Assembly: GCF_009363115.1 (NCBI RefSeq)
Contig: NZ_CP045298.1
Span: forward strand, 5,544,533 to 5,608,532
Direction of reading: 5' to 3'
Length of the DNA: 64,000 nt
DNA from: Paenibacillus brasilensis
GTDB taxonomy: Bacteria; Bacillota; Bacilli; Paenibacillales; Paenibacillaceae
Shown: positions 33,070-41,311 of the stretch, piece after piece
How the letters are laid out: every line of letters starts with the position of its first letter
Position numbering within the stretch: the first letter of the stretch is position 1
Position numbers and translations under genes: made by a program
The notes under the pieces: model-generated
The model's input: the letters and a program-made list of their open reading frames with translations, nothing else
Database searches by the model: none
Told to the model about the DNA's origin: nothing

Positions 33070-33832
33070 TAACCCGTAAATCCCCTCTCCACTCCATTAC
33101 AATATCATCGAAAATCTTCTCCTGATAACAGAAAATTTGCTTCATTTTCATCAGCTCGAGAATAGCCAAAAAGGTTACAACCACTTCATGCCGATACATA
33201 TCCTCATGCATCAGCTTGGAAAACAGAAAGCGCCCCCCTGTCCCGAGTCCCTCTAACACCCCGACAACCTGGCGGATACGGTCCTTGACTGAAATTTCAT
33301 CGCGGTGGACACGAGTTACCGTCGTACGTCGTTCTGCTTTACGCAATGCACGCTGAAAGGCTGCGACCAAATCGCTTGTATGCAGCCCGTGCACCGGATT
33401 TACGGGTTCGGTGGGCAGGAATGTACTCAGATCTTCCGGCTCTTTACCGTAAATCAGACTCCGTTCCCATTCACGTTCACTCAGATGGCGAGCAATCCCT
33501 TTATATTTACGGTACTCCACCAGCTTGCGGACCAGTTCCTCGCGCGGATCATAATCCTCTTCTTCATAAAAGTCCAAATCGTCATATTCCATCACAGGTG
33601 GTTTGGGAAGCAGCAATTTACTCTTAATGGATAAGAGTGTCGCCGCCATCACCAGAAACTCGCTCGTAATGTCCAGTTCCAACTCCTGCATACTGTGCAA
33701 AAAAGCCATATACTGATCCGTAATATCACTAATCGGAATATCCTGAATGTCGATCTCGGCTTTATCAATCAGATGCAAAAGCAGATCCAGCGGACCTTCG
33801 AATGTTTCCAGCTTGTAATTTACGACTGTCAA
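33038..33832 (-). CDS. scpA: segregation and condensation protein A
   Basis: This 264-aa kleisin subunit bridges the SMC heads. N-terminal domain YKLETFEGPLDLLLHLIDKAEIDIQDIPI, an acidic middle (YDDLDFYEEEDYD), and a C-terminal winged helix (VVVTFLAILELMKMKQI). The start is TTG 33832 after AGGGGGAAGC; the in-frame extension to 33889 has no ribosome site. First gene of scpAB. Positions 33833-34004 hold no gene I can support. Confidence 0.95.
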   Translation of the reverse strand: MTVVNYKLETFEGPLDLLLHLIDKAEIDIQDIPISDITDQYMAFLHSMQELELDITSEFLVMAATLLSIKSKLLLPKPPVMEYDDLDFYEEEDYDPREELVRKLVEYRKYKGIARHLSEREWERSLIYGKEPEDLSTFLPTEPVNPVHGLHTSDLVAAFQRALRKAERRTTVTRVHRDEISVKDRIRQVVGVLEGLGTGGRFLFSKLMHEDMYRHEVVVTFLAILELMKMKQIFCYQEKIFDDIVMEWRGDLRVNGLSEAEINY

Positions 33833-34004
33833 TGTGCTTCCCCCTGCCTTACTCCAATCATCATTCAACAATACCTTTCCCCATAGCACTTATGCTTTAC
33901 GTTATCAATCCCTCTTTCTGTAGTATATACGTCATCGCCTTGCTTAACAATCCAATCCCTTTTTCGCTTAGCATTATGCCATTCTTATTCAGTTGCTCAT
34001 ATCA

Positions 34005-34469
34005 TTAAAATTGCTTGCCCAAGTTCGCCATTTCAATCGCAGCCAGTGCAGAATCCCAACCCTTATTACCAGCCTTCGTTCCTGCACGCTCAATAGCCTG
34101 CTCAATATTTTCTGTAGTCACAACACCGAAAATAACGGGTATGCCCGTTTTCAGATTGATTGCTGCCACTCCTTTGGCCACTTCGTTGCAGACAATATCA
34201 TAATGTGAAGTAGAACCACGTATCACGGTGCCCAGTGTAATAACAGCATCATATTTGCCGCTTGCAGCCATTTTTTGTGCGATCAATGAAATTTCAAAAG
34301 CACCAGGAACCCAGGCCACATCAATCTCATCTTCCCTTGCCCCGTGTCGTTGAAGTGCGTCAATTGCACCGCTTAACAGCTTGCTCGTAATAAATTCATT
34401 AAATCTTCCTACCACAATACCATATTTCAAACCATCCGATACAAGATTACCTTCCAGAAAACGTGCCAT
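34005..34469 (-). CDS. ribH: 6,7-dimethyl-8-ribityllumazine synthase
   Basis: This 154-aa enzyme condenses 3,4-dihydroxy-2-butanone-4-phosphate with 5-amino-6-ribitylaminouracil. It has the motifs GRFNEFIT, PGAFEIS, ITLGTVIRGSTSHYD and the catalytic-region His, and GVVTTENIEQAIERAGTKAGNKG. Normal length. The ATG 34469 follows AGAGAGG. Last gene of the riboflavin operon under the FMN riboswitch. Confidence 0.96.
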   Translation of the reverse strand: MARFLEGNLVSDGLKYGIVVGRFNEFITSKLLSGAIDALQRHGAREDEIDVAWVPGAFEISLIAQKMAASGKYDAVITLGTVIRGSTSHYDIVCNEVAKGVAAINLKTGIPVIFGVVTTENIEQAIERAGTKAGNKGWDSALAAIEMANLGKQF

Positions 34470-34498
34470 GCTTATCAACCTCTCTTTTTTAAAATGAT

Positions 34499-35182
34499 TT
34501 ACAACGATAAACGACGACGATAGTCAATTAAATTTTGAATACTGATCAGCTTCAGCTCATACTGCTTGGCGATCACCATCAAATCTGGCAGACGGGCCAT
34601 TGAGCCATCTTCCTTGATAATTTCGCAAATAACTCCGGCGGGCTTGAAGCCGCTAAGTCGGGCCAGATCGACTGCCGCTTCTGTATGACCTGCACGCTGC
34701 AAAACACCGCCATCGCGGGCAATCAGCGGGAACATGTGGCCAGGCTTGCGGAAATCGCCTGCTACGACTGTTTCGTCGGCCAAGGCGCGTACGGTTAAGG
34801 AACGCTCGGCTGCCGAAATACCAGTCGTTGTCTTTATATGATCAACCGAAACGGTAAAGGCTGTGCCGTGGAAATCTGTATTTTGCTTCACCATTGGGTG
34901 CAATTCCAACGCCTCGGCTCTTTGCTGTGTAATCGGCACACAGACCAACCCGCGACCTGCAGTGATCATGAAATTAATGACCTCGGGGGTTGCTTTTTCA
35001 GCCAATGCAATAAAATCACCTTCATTTTCGCGCTGTTCATCATCCACTACGATAACTACTTTACCGTTCTTCAAATCCTCCAAAGCTTCTTCGATGGAAT
35101 CCAAACGAATCTCTTCGTCCAACTCCGCCCCATCGTGTTCCACTACTTCAGTCGTAGAACTTGTTTGACTCCCTCTATCCAT
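34499..35182 (-). CDS. ribB: 3,4-dihydroxy-2-butanone-4-phosphate synthase, without GTP cyclohydrolase II domain
   Basis: This 227-aa enzyme converts ribulose-5-phosphate to dihydroxybutanone phosphate. DHBP synthase motifs are present: VDDEQRENEGDF (near residue 46), RPGHMFPLIARDGGVLQRAGHTEAAVDL and VICEIIKEDGSMAR. In most Bacillota this domain is fused to GTP cyclohydrolase II (RibBA, about 400 aa). Here the protein stops right after the linker-like SIQNLIDYRRR, and only 29 bp separate it from ribH. No degraded cyclohydrolase remnant fits in that gap. The N-terminus has a short extra acidic leader. Confidence 0.93.
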   Translation of the reverse strand: MDRGSQTSSTTEVVEHDGAELDEEIRLDSIEEALEDLKNGKVVIVVDDEQRENEGDFIALAEKATPEVINFMITAGRGLVCVPITQQRAEALELHPMVKQNTDFHGTAFTVSVDHIKTTTGISAAERSLTVRALADETVVAGDFRKPGHMFPLIARDGGVLQRAGHTEAAVDLARLSGFKPAGVICEIIKEDGSMARLPDLMVIAKQYELKLISIQNLIDYRRRLSL

Positions 35183-35241
35183 AGCACTGTCCTCCTCATT
35201 TCTTGTGCTTAAGTGCTCCGTAACAGATGTACCATTCCATA

Positions 35242-35907
35242 TCAGGCAAAGCCGTGCTTCGCCAAGTAGTCCAGACTGATAGGAGCTTTTTCTGCTCCCT
35301 CCATCGCCGCTAAGCCTCTGTAATTCAAAAGCTGTTCCACATATTTGCCCAATATGTCACATTCAATATTGACGGTGTCCCCCTCACGTTTGGCTTGTAA
35401 GGCTGTCTCGGATAAGGTATGAGGAATAATGGATACGGCAAAGGTATCTCCTGTGCGCTGGGCGACTGTGAGGCTGATGCCATCAATTGTGATCGAACCT
35501 TTGAGAAGAATATATTTAAATAATGCTTGATTAGAAGGCGCAACTTCGAACACAACCGCATTCTGGTCTGATGTCACCCGGCGAATCGTACCCGTTCCAT
35601 CCACATGTCCCTGTACAATATGTCCTCCGAACCTTCCATACGCCGCCATCGCCCGTTCCAGATTAACTCGGCTGCCGGACTTAAGTTCTCTCAGATTGCT
35701 GCTGCGAAAGGTTTCCGGCATGACATCAACCTTAAAATCCTTAACCCCGATCTGTATCGCCGTTAGACAAACACCATTCACGGAAACACTGTCTCCTATT
35801 TTCAAATCACCCAAGACAACGGAGCCCTCAATACCCAGTACCATCGCTTCTCCGCTTTTTGAAATCGTTTGAATGCGTCCCACTTCCTCGACCAACCCGG
35901 TAAACAT
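35242..35907 (-). CDS. ribE: riboflavin synthase
   Basis: This 221-aa enzyme dismutates two lumazines to riboflavin. Two tandem lumazine-binding domains are visible, each opening with FTGLVEEVG or HIVQGHVDGTG-type sequence and carrying SVNGVCLT and TIDGISLTV. The start at 35907 follows GGAAAGGAG at 8 nt. It is the first full gene of the operon after the FMN riboswitch. In B. subtilis ribD would precede it, but none is present. Confidence 0.96.
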   Translation of the reverse strand: MFTGLVEEVGRIQTISKSGEAMVLGIEGSVVLGDLKIGDSVSVNGVCLTAIQIGVKDFKVDVMPETFRSSNLRELKSGSRVNLERAMAAYGRFGGHIVQGHVDGTGTIRRVTSDQNAVVFEVAPSNQALFKYILLKGSITIDGISLTVAQRTGDTFAVSIIPHTLSETALQAKREGDTVNIECDILGKYVEQLLNYRGLAAMEGAEKAPISLDYLAKHGFA

Positions 35908-35964
35908 AGCTTCACTCCTTTCCATCTCGTTTCAGTTTATCCCTAATTCAACAGTCGTAAGCGC

Positions 35965-36001
35965 AAAAAACCCCCAGCACGGAATCTATCCGTCGTGGGA
36001 G
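35965..36001 (-). terminator. terminator upstream of ribE (likely FMN riboswitch expression platform)
   Basis: On the minus strand CTCCCACGACGGA pairs with TCCGTGCTGGGGG (11 of 13 positions, 5-nt loop) and runs into TTTTTT. It lies 240 nt after the aptamer and about 60 nt before the ribE start, so it would block the operon when formed. Confidence 0.75.
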
Positions 36002-36022
36002 TGATGAGAGTCAAATTACAGT

Positions 36023-36214
36023 CTACAAGAAGCAATCCATATGCATAATTGAAATCTTACGAATAATACGTATGCCAATAAAAAGCATGACTACGATACA
36101 AGCCAATGCGTTCAGAACAGCTACGGAAAAGAAAACTAAAAAAGCCGTCGTCCGATGCTGCATTACAACGAAATAAGCCGTACGTACATTTACGTATGCT
36201 AAAAATCGGCACAT
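36023..36214 (-). CDS. possible small membrane protein in the riboflavin leader
   Basis: Between the FMN aptamer and the terminator lies a 63-codon frame. Its C-terminal 46 residues look like one membrane helix (FLVFFSVAVLNALACIVVMLFIGI) followed by basic residues. No convincing ribosome site precedes either in-frame ATG (36214 or 36163). It may be a chance frame in a long riboswitch expression platform. Confidence 0.2.
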   Translation of the reverse strand: MCRFLAYVNVRTAYFVVMQHRTTAFLVFFSVAVLNALACIVVMLFIGIRIIRKISIMHMDCFL

Positions 36215-36240
36215 GTCACGTCATGCACATGCGCTCTGTA

Positions 36241-36405
<165 letters not shown>

Positions 36406-36447
36406 TCTTGCTCTTATTCAATTGAATTAACATTAAACTTGTTACGT

Positions 36448-36476
36448 ATATTAGCACCGACCTCTAAAAAAAGCAA
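36448..36476 (-). promoter_or_regulatory. sigma-A promoter of the riboflavin operon
   Basis: TTGCTT (36471-36476) and TAATAT (36448-36453) on the minus strand, 17 bp apart, about 42 bp before the aptamer. Confidence 0.7.
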
Positions 36477-36477
36477 G

Positions 36478-36945
36478 TTATCGGATAGATGCTCCTGCCT
36501 TTGTTTTAACATATTGACTGGAGAGTTCTTCAAACCAGGCTTTATCATTCATATGAAGTGCAAGATCAATCAGGTCAGCCAGTTCTTCCAGGCCGAGCTG
36601 CGTAGCATGGTCAAAGGTTATAACCGCTGAAGCCGTAGGTTCGTGGCCGCCTTCAGAGCTTGCATCATAATCCAACCGCACCTCAACATGCCCGTCAATA
36701 AACTCACATTTTAGAAAATAAATAATTTCACACATTAATATCGGACGCACCTGCGTTTCCAATACGCAATCCATCACCTTGGCGGAATAATGCTGATTAG
36801 TCAATGTAAATTTATGTTCTGTCCCCGCCAGTGATGCCCGTCCAAAGTCATCTGTAAATTTCAGCTCCACGGGCTTAATGTTCATGACCTTGGGGATTTG
36901 CTTTTTTATAATTTCGATTATTTCAACTGTATTCAGCTTAATCAT
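36478..36945 (-). CDS. hypothetical protein with IDEAL-like C-terminus, 155 aa
   Basis: ATG at 36945 with GAGGTGCAGG upstream. The C-terminal part LADLIDLALHMNDKAWFEELSSQYVK resembles the short IDEAL domain found in several Bacillales regulators (for example the C-terminus of YpiB/ComK-related proteins). The N-terminal 110 residues are not recognised: mixed alpha/beta, with Cys at positions near 59 and 72. The comparison is by eye only. The gene stands alone between porAB and the riboflavin operon. Confidence 0.6.
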   Translation of the reverse strand: MIKLNTVEIIEIIKKQIPKVMNIKPVELKFTDDFGRASLAGTEHKFTLTNQHYSAKVMDCVLETQVRPILMCEIIYFLKCEFIDGHVEVRLDYDASSEGGHEPTASAVITFDHATQLGLEELADLIDLALHMNDKAWFEELSSQYVKTKAGASIR

Positions 36946-36995
36946 ACCTGCACCTCATTGCATCTAAAAATTCAGAAGAAGACTGTTATTAATTC

Positions 36996-37031
36996 ATTTC
37001 CGATATAGGCCTCCACTCCTATATCGGAAAT
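36996..37031. repeat. perfect 14-bp inverted repeat
   Basis: ATTTCCGATATAGG (36996-37009) and CCTATATCGGAAAT (37018-37031) are perfect arms with an 8-bp centre, 50 bp upstream of the IDEAL-like gene. No adjacent T-run, so an operator or RNA structure is possible. Confidence 0.6.
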
Positions 37032-37068
37032 CATTACCTGATTTTTTATGCTTCATCCCATAAACGAC

Positions 37069-37108
37069 AAAAAAGATTCTTCACGCAACAAGCGCAAAGA
37101 ATCTTTTT
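37069..37108 (-). terminator. terminator after porAB
   Basis: AAAAAAGATTCTT with AAGAATCTTTTT, 12-bp stem, T-run on both strands. Confidence 0.85.
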
Positions 37109-37167
37109 GGAATCGGTATCTATACATCTTCTAACAATGTTTAAAATGGATTATGCAATGAAGCGGA

Positions 37168-39456
37168 TTAAAGCTCCGAAATTTCATGTTTCTTTTTCAA
37201 AATGGTCCAGCGGCGTTCAATTTCTGCTTCAAAGGCAACCAACGTAGCTTCCTCTTTAAGTAAATGCTTTGTTTTCCCCATTAATTTCAGCCACTCTGCA
37301 GCTGGAATCCGTTTTCCCTTGTCTTCCGGATTGTACGTAATCGTCGTACTGCCCTGCTCAATTTCGTACAATGGGAAGAAGCACGACTCGACAGCGGCCC
37401 CCACAATGCTGGTGCCCAGCCGATCTTCCGATTTCCAGTTCAGCGGGCAGGCACACAGGATTTTTCCATAGGCCGTTCCCACATTATTTGCATACCATTG
37501 CGCCTTGGCCGCTTTGCGCAACATATCCTGCGGATGGCTTTCAGCCGCTGTGAAGGCATACGGGATATTGCAGGCGGCCATGATTTGCACAGTGTCCTTG
37601 TGATGCCCTTGCTTGCCTTTTTGCATCTTCCCTACACCCGACGTACTGGTCATATGACCGACCGGAGTCGAATACGATTGCTGCGAACCTGTGTTCATGT
37701 ATCCCTCGTTATCATATTCCAGCATGATCAGCTTATGATTGCGCAGAGCCGCACCAATCGCGGAGCCCATGCCAATATCCATCCCGCCATCGCCACTGAT
37801 CATAATAAAGGTCGGATCATCGGACATCTCAATCTCATTGCGACGCTTCATCTCCAAGTAAGCTTCCAGTGCTCCCGAAAGTGTAGCTGCTCCATTTTGA
37901 AACAGGTTGTGGATCATCGGTTGCTTGTGTGATGTATAAGGATAACCTGTTGTGACCACATAGACGCAGCCTGTCTGGAACAATACAACAATATCGCCCT
38001 CAATCCCTTTGAAAAACAGCTCGAGCGCAGATAATGCTCCGCAGCCCGGACAAGCCCCGTGACCCGGTGTAAGACGACGCGGTTTGGTCGTCAGCGAACG
38101 CAACGGTGGTACCTTGACCTTGAGCTTGCCAGTCGCCTCGTCCGGCGTGACCTGAATCAGTCCCGTGTGGTACGCATCACCCCGTGGCGGCTGCATGACC
38201 TGCGGCATCACCTTATCCGGTGAACCCGGATGAATGCCGTAATAATCAAATGGCTTCTCCGCACGACCGGCCTCTGCCGCCTCGATCGCCAGCTGGAAGA
38301 ACGCCTCTGCGTCTTCCGCATAAAAATCCTTGCCGCCCAAGCCAAAAATGCGGCACAATACAGTCGTCTGGTTCAGCGGGTCCTCCTGCAAAGCCGCCTT
38401 GATTTCGTGCGTTAAATTACCGCCATCGGCGCCATACGAATCCGCACGCTCGCCCACCACCAGCGCCTTGACGTGGCGCAGTGCCTCACGCAGCTGCGCG
38501 GCCGGGAATGGCCGGATGATATTCGGACGAACGACTCCGGCCTTAATGCCGCGCGCACGGAGCTGATCCGCCACGTCCTTGGCCGATTCAGCCGCCGAAT
38601 TCAGCAAGAACACCGCAACCTCGGCATCTTCCATATGATAAAGATCCAAAATCGGATATTCCCGACCGGATAATGAGGCATATTCAGCCGCAACCTGCTC
38701 ATATACTCCTTCAGACCGTCTTAATGCCTCAGACAGCTGGGCGTGATTGTTCGTCAGATCATCGCCATTCATATGGGCACCTACCGTGACCGGATGATCA
38801 AAATCCAAAATATTCGCATAATTCAGGTTGGGATTCGGCCCCACAAAATCCCGAACCGTCTCCGCGTCGGCAAAATATTGCACTCTGCGCTTCTGATGTG
38901 ACGTATAAAAACCGTCATAAGCAACCATCACAGGCAAACGAACATCGCTGTGCTCCGCAATTTTCAAGGCCATGATATTCATATCATATACAGCCTGCGG
39001 CGTGCTTGCCGTCAAAATCACCCAGCCCGTATTCAGACCGTAATACAGATCCGAATGATCCCCCCGGATATCCAGCGGGCCGCTGACTGCGCGTGTCACC
39101 AGATTCATCACCATAGGGAAACGGGTACCGGACTGAACAGGCAGCTGCTCCAGCATGTACAGAAAGCCCTGTGAACTGGTGGCGTTGACCACTCTTGCAC
39201 CCGCTGCTGCGGCACCATAGCATATCCCCGCCGATCCGTGTTCTCCATCCGCTGCGACCAGCTTGATGTTATGCTGACCTCTCGTTCTCATCTGATCCAG
39301 ATACTGCGCCACCTCAGTCGACGGAGTGATCGGAAAATATCCCATCATATGATAATTGATTTGCGCAGCCGCTGTAGCTGCCATTTCATTACCGGATTCG
39401 AACGTGGTCACTTGTGCGGCGCCTGTTTGTTTAAGCTCCTCCTCCAGTTTCGCCAT
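37168..39456 (-). CDS. 2-oxoacid:ferredoxin oxidoreductase, fused alpha-beta subunit
   Basis: This 762-aa protein joins two subunits of pyruvate/2-oxoacid:ferredoxin oxidoreductase. The alpha (PorA-like) part is about residues 18-400 (GNEMAATAAAQINYHMMGYFPITPSTEV; SSQGFLYMLEQLP). The beta (PorB-like) part is about 455-730. It carries the TPP motif SGDGGMDIGMGSAIGAALRN and cysteines in GHGACPGCGAL, FQTGC and ILCACP that can bind a [4Fe-4S] cluster. It would oxidise a 2-oxoacid to acyl-CoA with reduced ferredoxin. ATG overlaps the stop of the gamma-delta gene by 1 bp. Whether pyruvate or another 2-oxoacid is the substrate is not settled by sequence. Confidence 0.88.
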   Translation of the reverse strand: MAKLEEELKQTGAAQVTTFESGNEMAATAAAQINYHMMGYFPITPSTEVAQYLDQMRTRGQHNIKLVAADGEHGSAGICYGAAAAGARVVNATSSQGFLYMLEQLPVQSGTRFPMVMNLVTRAVSGPLDIRGDHSDLYYGLNTGWVILTASTPQAVYDMNIMALKIAEHSDVRLPVMVAYDGFYTSHQKRRVQYFADAETVRDFVGPNPNLNYANILDFDHPVTVGAHMNGDDLTNNHAQLSEALRRSEGVYEQVAAEYASLSGREYPILDLYHMEDAEVAVFLLNSAAESAKDVADQLRARGIKAGVVRPNIIRPFPAAQLREALRHVKALVVGERADSYGADGGNLTHEIKAALQEDPLNQTTVLCRIFGLGGKDFYAEDAEAFFQLAIEAAEAGRAEKPFDYYGIHPGSPDKVMPQVMQPPRGDAYHTGLIQVTPDEATGKLKVKVPPLRSLTTKPRRLTPGHGACPGCGALSALELFFKGIEGDIVVLFQTGCVYVVTTGYPYTSHKQPMIHNLFQNGAATLSGALEAYLEMKRRNEIEMSDDPTFIMISGDGGMDIGMGSAIGAALRNHKLIMLEYDNEGYMNTGSQQSYSTPVGHMTSTSGVGKMQKGKQGHHKDTVQIMAACNIPYAFTAAESHPQDMLRKAAKAQWYANNVGTAYGKILCACPLNWKSEDRLGTSIVGAAVESCFFPLYEIEQGSTTITYNPEDKGKRIPAAEWLKLMGKTKHLLKEEATLVAFEAEIERRWTILKKKHEISEL

Positions 39457-40469
39457 TACATACGACCTCCTTCATATACCGGAAATTGGTGGGCAACTCG
39501 ATGCTGTTCCGCCCATCCCCATTGCTCGCGCCGCGAGCTTAACGCTCCCGAAGGGCAAATATCTACGCATTTCAGACAACCTTTACAGTACTGGTAATCA
39601 ATCCCTTGCAAAAATGGCATCATTCTTCCGCGTTTATCTGCTTGCTCTTCCCACACAAAACAGTAATCCGGGCAAATCGAATCACATTTGGCACATTGAG
39701 TACATTTATCAGCTTCATACTCAGGCACATAACCTTGACGCGAGCCACTAACATCCCTCGTCATACTGTTCCCCTGTGTGGCAATAACGCCCCCCAATGC
39801 TTGTGTTTCATAACCCAGCAAAGGCTGTGGTCGTTCAAAAATCCGATCCTGCGCGTCACTGGTAACTGGATATACGTGTAGCTCCATTTCGTCAAAACCA
39901 CGGTTGAATGTACGCAGATTAGGCTCCACCAGCTGTGGATTTTTCTTTTCAAATGTACTGCGAATAACCGATCTCATCGCTTCCGGGTCCAAAAAATCAC
40001 ATACACGGAACAAGGCGCCGAGCATGGACGTATTCAGTTTGGTTCGCTCCTCCAGTGCGATGCCCATCGCATCCACTACCGCCAGTGTACCGGATACCAG
40101 TCCCAAATCTGCCCGTATTTCCTCTGCCGGTCGGGTAGAATTGACTACAACAATCCCATCAGCTGGAAGTCCGCTGATCACTTTTACTGTTTTGTATAAC
40201 GTTTCATGGAAAATGCCTACCACATGTGGTTGTTCGATCGGACTGTGGTCACGGATGTCAACCTCTGGATCACAGAAGCGGACAAAGCTTTTAACAGGAG
40301 TTCCTTTCTTTTCTGAACCGTAGGACGAGAAATTTGAAGCATTCAGCCCCAAACCAAGCACCCCGGTTTCGGCTAGCATTTTGCCAGCCAGATTAGCACC
40401 GAGTCCACCAATGGATTCCAGCCGGATTTCAAAAAATCCGAGTCGATTTGTACGCGTTAAAATGGACAA
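39456..40469 (-). CDS. 2-oxoacid:ferredoxin oxidoreductase, fused gamma-delta subunit
   Basis: This 337-aa protein has a PorG-like gamma domain (about 10-190; EIRLESIGGLGANLAGKMLAE) and a C-terminal delta domain with two [4Fe-4S] ferredoxin motifs: CTQCAKCDSICPDYC and CKGCLKCVDICPSG (about residues 258-310). The delta clusters pass electrons to ferredoxin. TTG start at 40469 after GGGGG. The two-gene unit therefore encodes all four classic POR subunits as two fusions, suited to anaerobic fermentation. Confidence 0.88.
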   Translation of the reverse strand: MSILTRTNRLGFFEIRLESIGGLGANLAGKMLAETGVLGLGLNASNFSSYGSEKKGTPVKSFVRFCDPEVDIRDHSPIEQPHVVGIFHETLYKTVKVISGLPADGIVVVNSTRPAEEIRADLGLVSGTLAVVDAMGIALEERTKLNTSMLGALFRVCDFLDPEAMRSVIRSTFEKKNPQLVEPNLRTFNRGFDEMELHVYPVTSDAQDRIFERPQPLLGYETQALGGVIATQGNSMTRDVSGSRQGYVPEYEADKCTQCAKCDSICPDYCFVWEEQADKRGRMMPFLQGIDYQYCKGCLKCVDICPSGALSSRREQWGWAEQHRVAHQFPVYEGGRM

Positions 40470-40641
40470 TGTGATAAGCCCCCTTCTTTTGCACCTTGAC
40501 TGAGCTTAAATACTCATAAAAAATTAAAAAAATGCATTCTCATGAGAAGGCTATCATAACGCTTACTTTTCGAATGTGATCTTACTCACTTTAATTACTG
40601 CGTTATTGTGAAAAACAGCAAACCGTCAAACAAAAGACAAC

Positions 40642-40674
40642 AAAAAGCCGCCCTGTCGAAAGACAGAACGGCCT
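40642..40674 (-). terminator. terminator after ppiB
   Basis: GGCCGTTCTGTC-TTTC-GACAGGGCGGCTTTTT on the minus strand. Confidence 0.85.
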
Positions 40675-40714
40675 AAATGTAGCTATACAAGGAAATCAAG
40701 TAGTTAACGGCATT

Positions 40715-41149
40715 TTATGCGTCAAATACTTTAACCTCTTTCATTTTGTCGCCTTGTTTTACAGCATCAATAAATTCCATACCTTTGGTCACTTTGCCAA
40801 ATACAGTATGTACTCCATCCAAATGCGGCTGTGGAGCGTAGCAGATGAAGAATTGGCTGCCACCTGTGTTGCGGCCTGCATGAGCCATGGACAAAACGCC
40901 TTTGGCATGCTTTGTGGTATTCGTAGCAGTTTCACAGTCAATGGTGTATCCAGGGCCGCCTGTGCCATTGCCGATTGGGCAACCGCCTTGAGCAACAAAG
41001 CCCGGAATGACACGGTGGAAGCTCAGACCGTTGTAGAAGCCGCTGTTAGCCAGCTTTTCAAAGTTAGCAACCGTATTGGGAGCTTCTTCCGGGAAAAAAT
41101 CAATTTCGACGATACCGCCGTTTTCAAGATCTATTCTACCTTTTTTCAT
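40715..41149 (-). CDS. ppiB: peptidyl-prolyl cis-trans isomerase (cyclophilin)
   Basis: This 144-aa cytoplasmic cyclophilin has the core active-site motifs FHRVIPGFVAQGG (near residue 44), GVLSMAHAGRNTGGSQFFICY (near residue 83) and HTVFGKV. Length equals B. subtilis PpiB (143 aa). ATG follows AAAAGGAG. Single-gene unit next to lysA, as in B. subtilis. Confidence 0.96.
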   Translation of the reverse strand: MKKGRIDLENGGIVEIDFFPEEAPNTVANFEKLANSGFYNGLSFHRVIPGFVAQGGCPIGNGTGGPGYTIDCETATNTTKHAKGVLSMAHAGRNTGGSQFFICYAPQPHLDGVHTVFGKVTKGMEFIDAVKQGDKMKEVKVFDA

Positions 41150-41241
41150 TGTTTGTATCTCCTTTTCAACCTGTTTTGAAAGCTAAATAACATCAAGTTC
41201 CAGTTTACTATGAATTGCTCAGCTTAGCAAAGCCTTGTCCC

Positions 41242-41289
41242 AAAAAAAAGACCACTGTACCGGTATAATAATCCCCGGCTCAATGGTCT
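41242..41289 (-). terminator. terminator after lysA
   Basis: AGACCATTG..CCGG...CCGG..CAGTGGTCT stem followed by eight T on the minus strand. Confidence 0.85.
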
Positions 41290-41311
41290 GCTTGCTCACA
41301 CATATCAAAAA

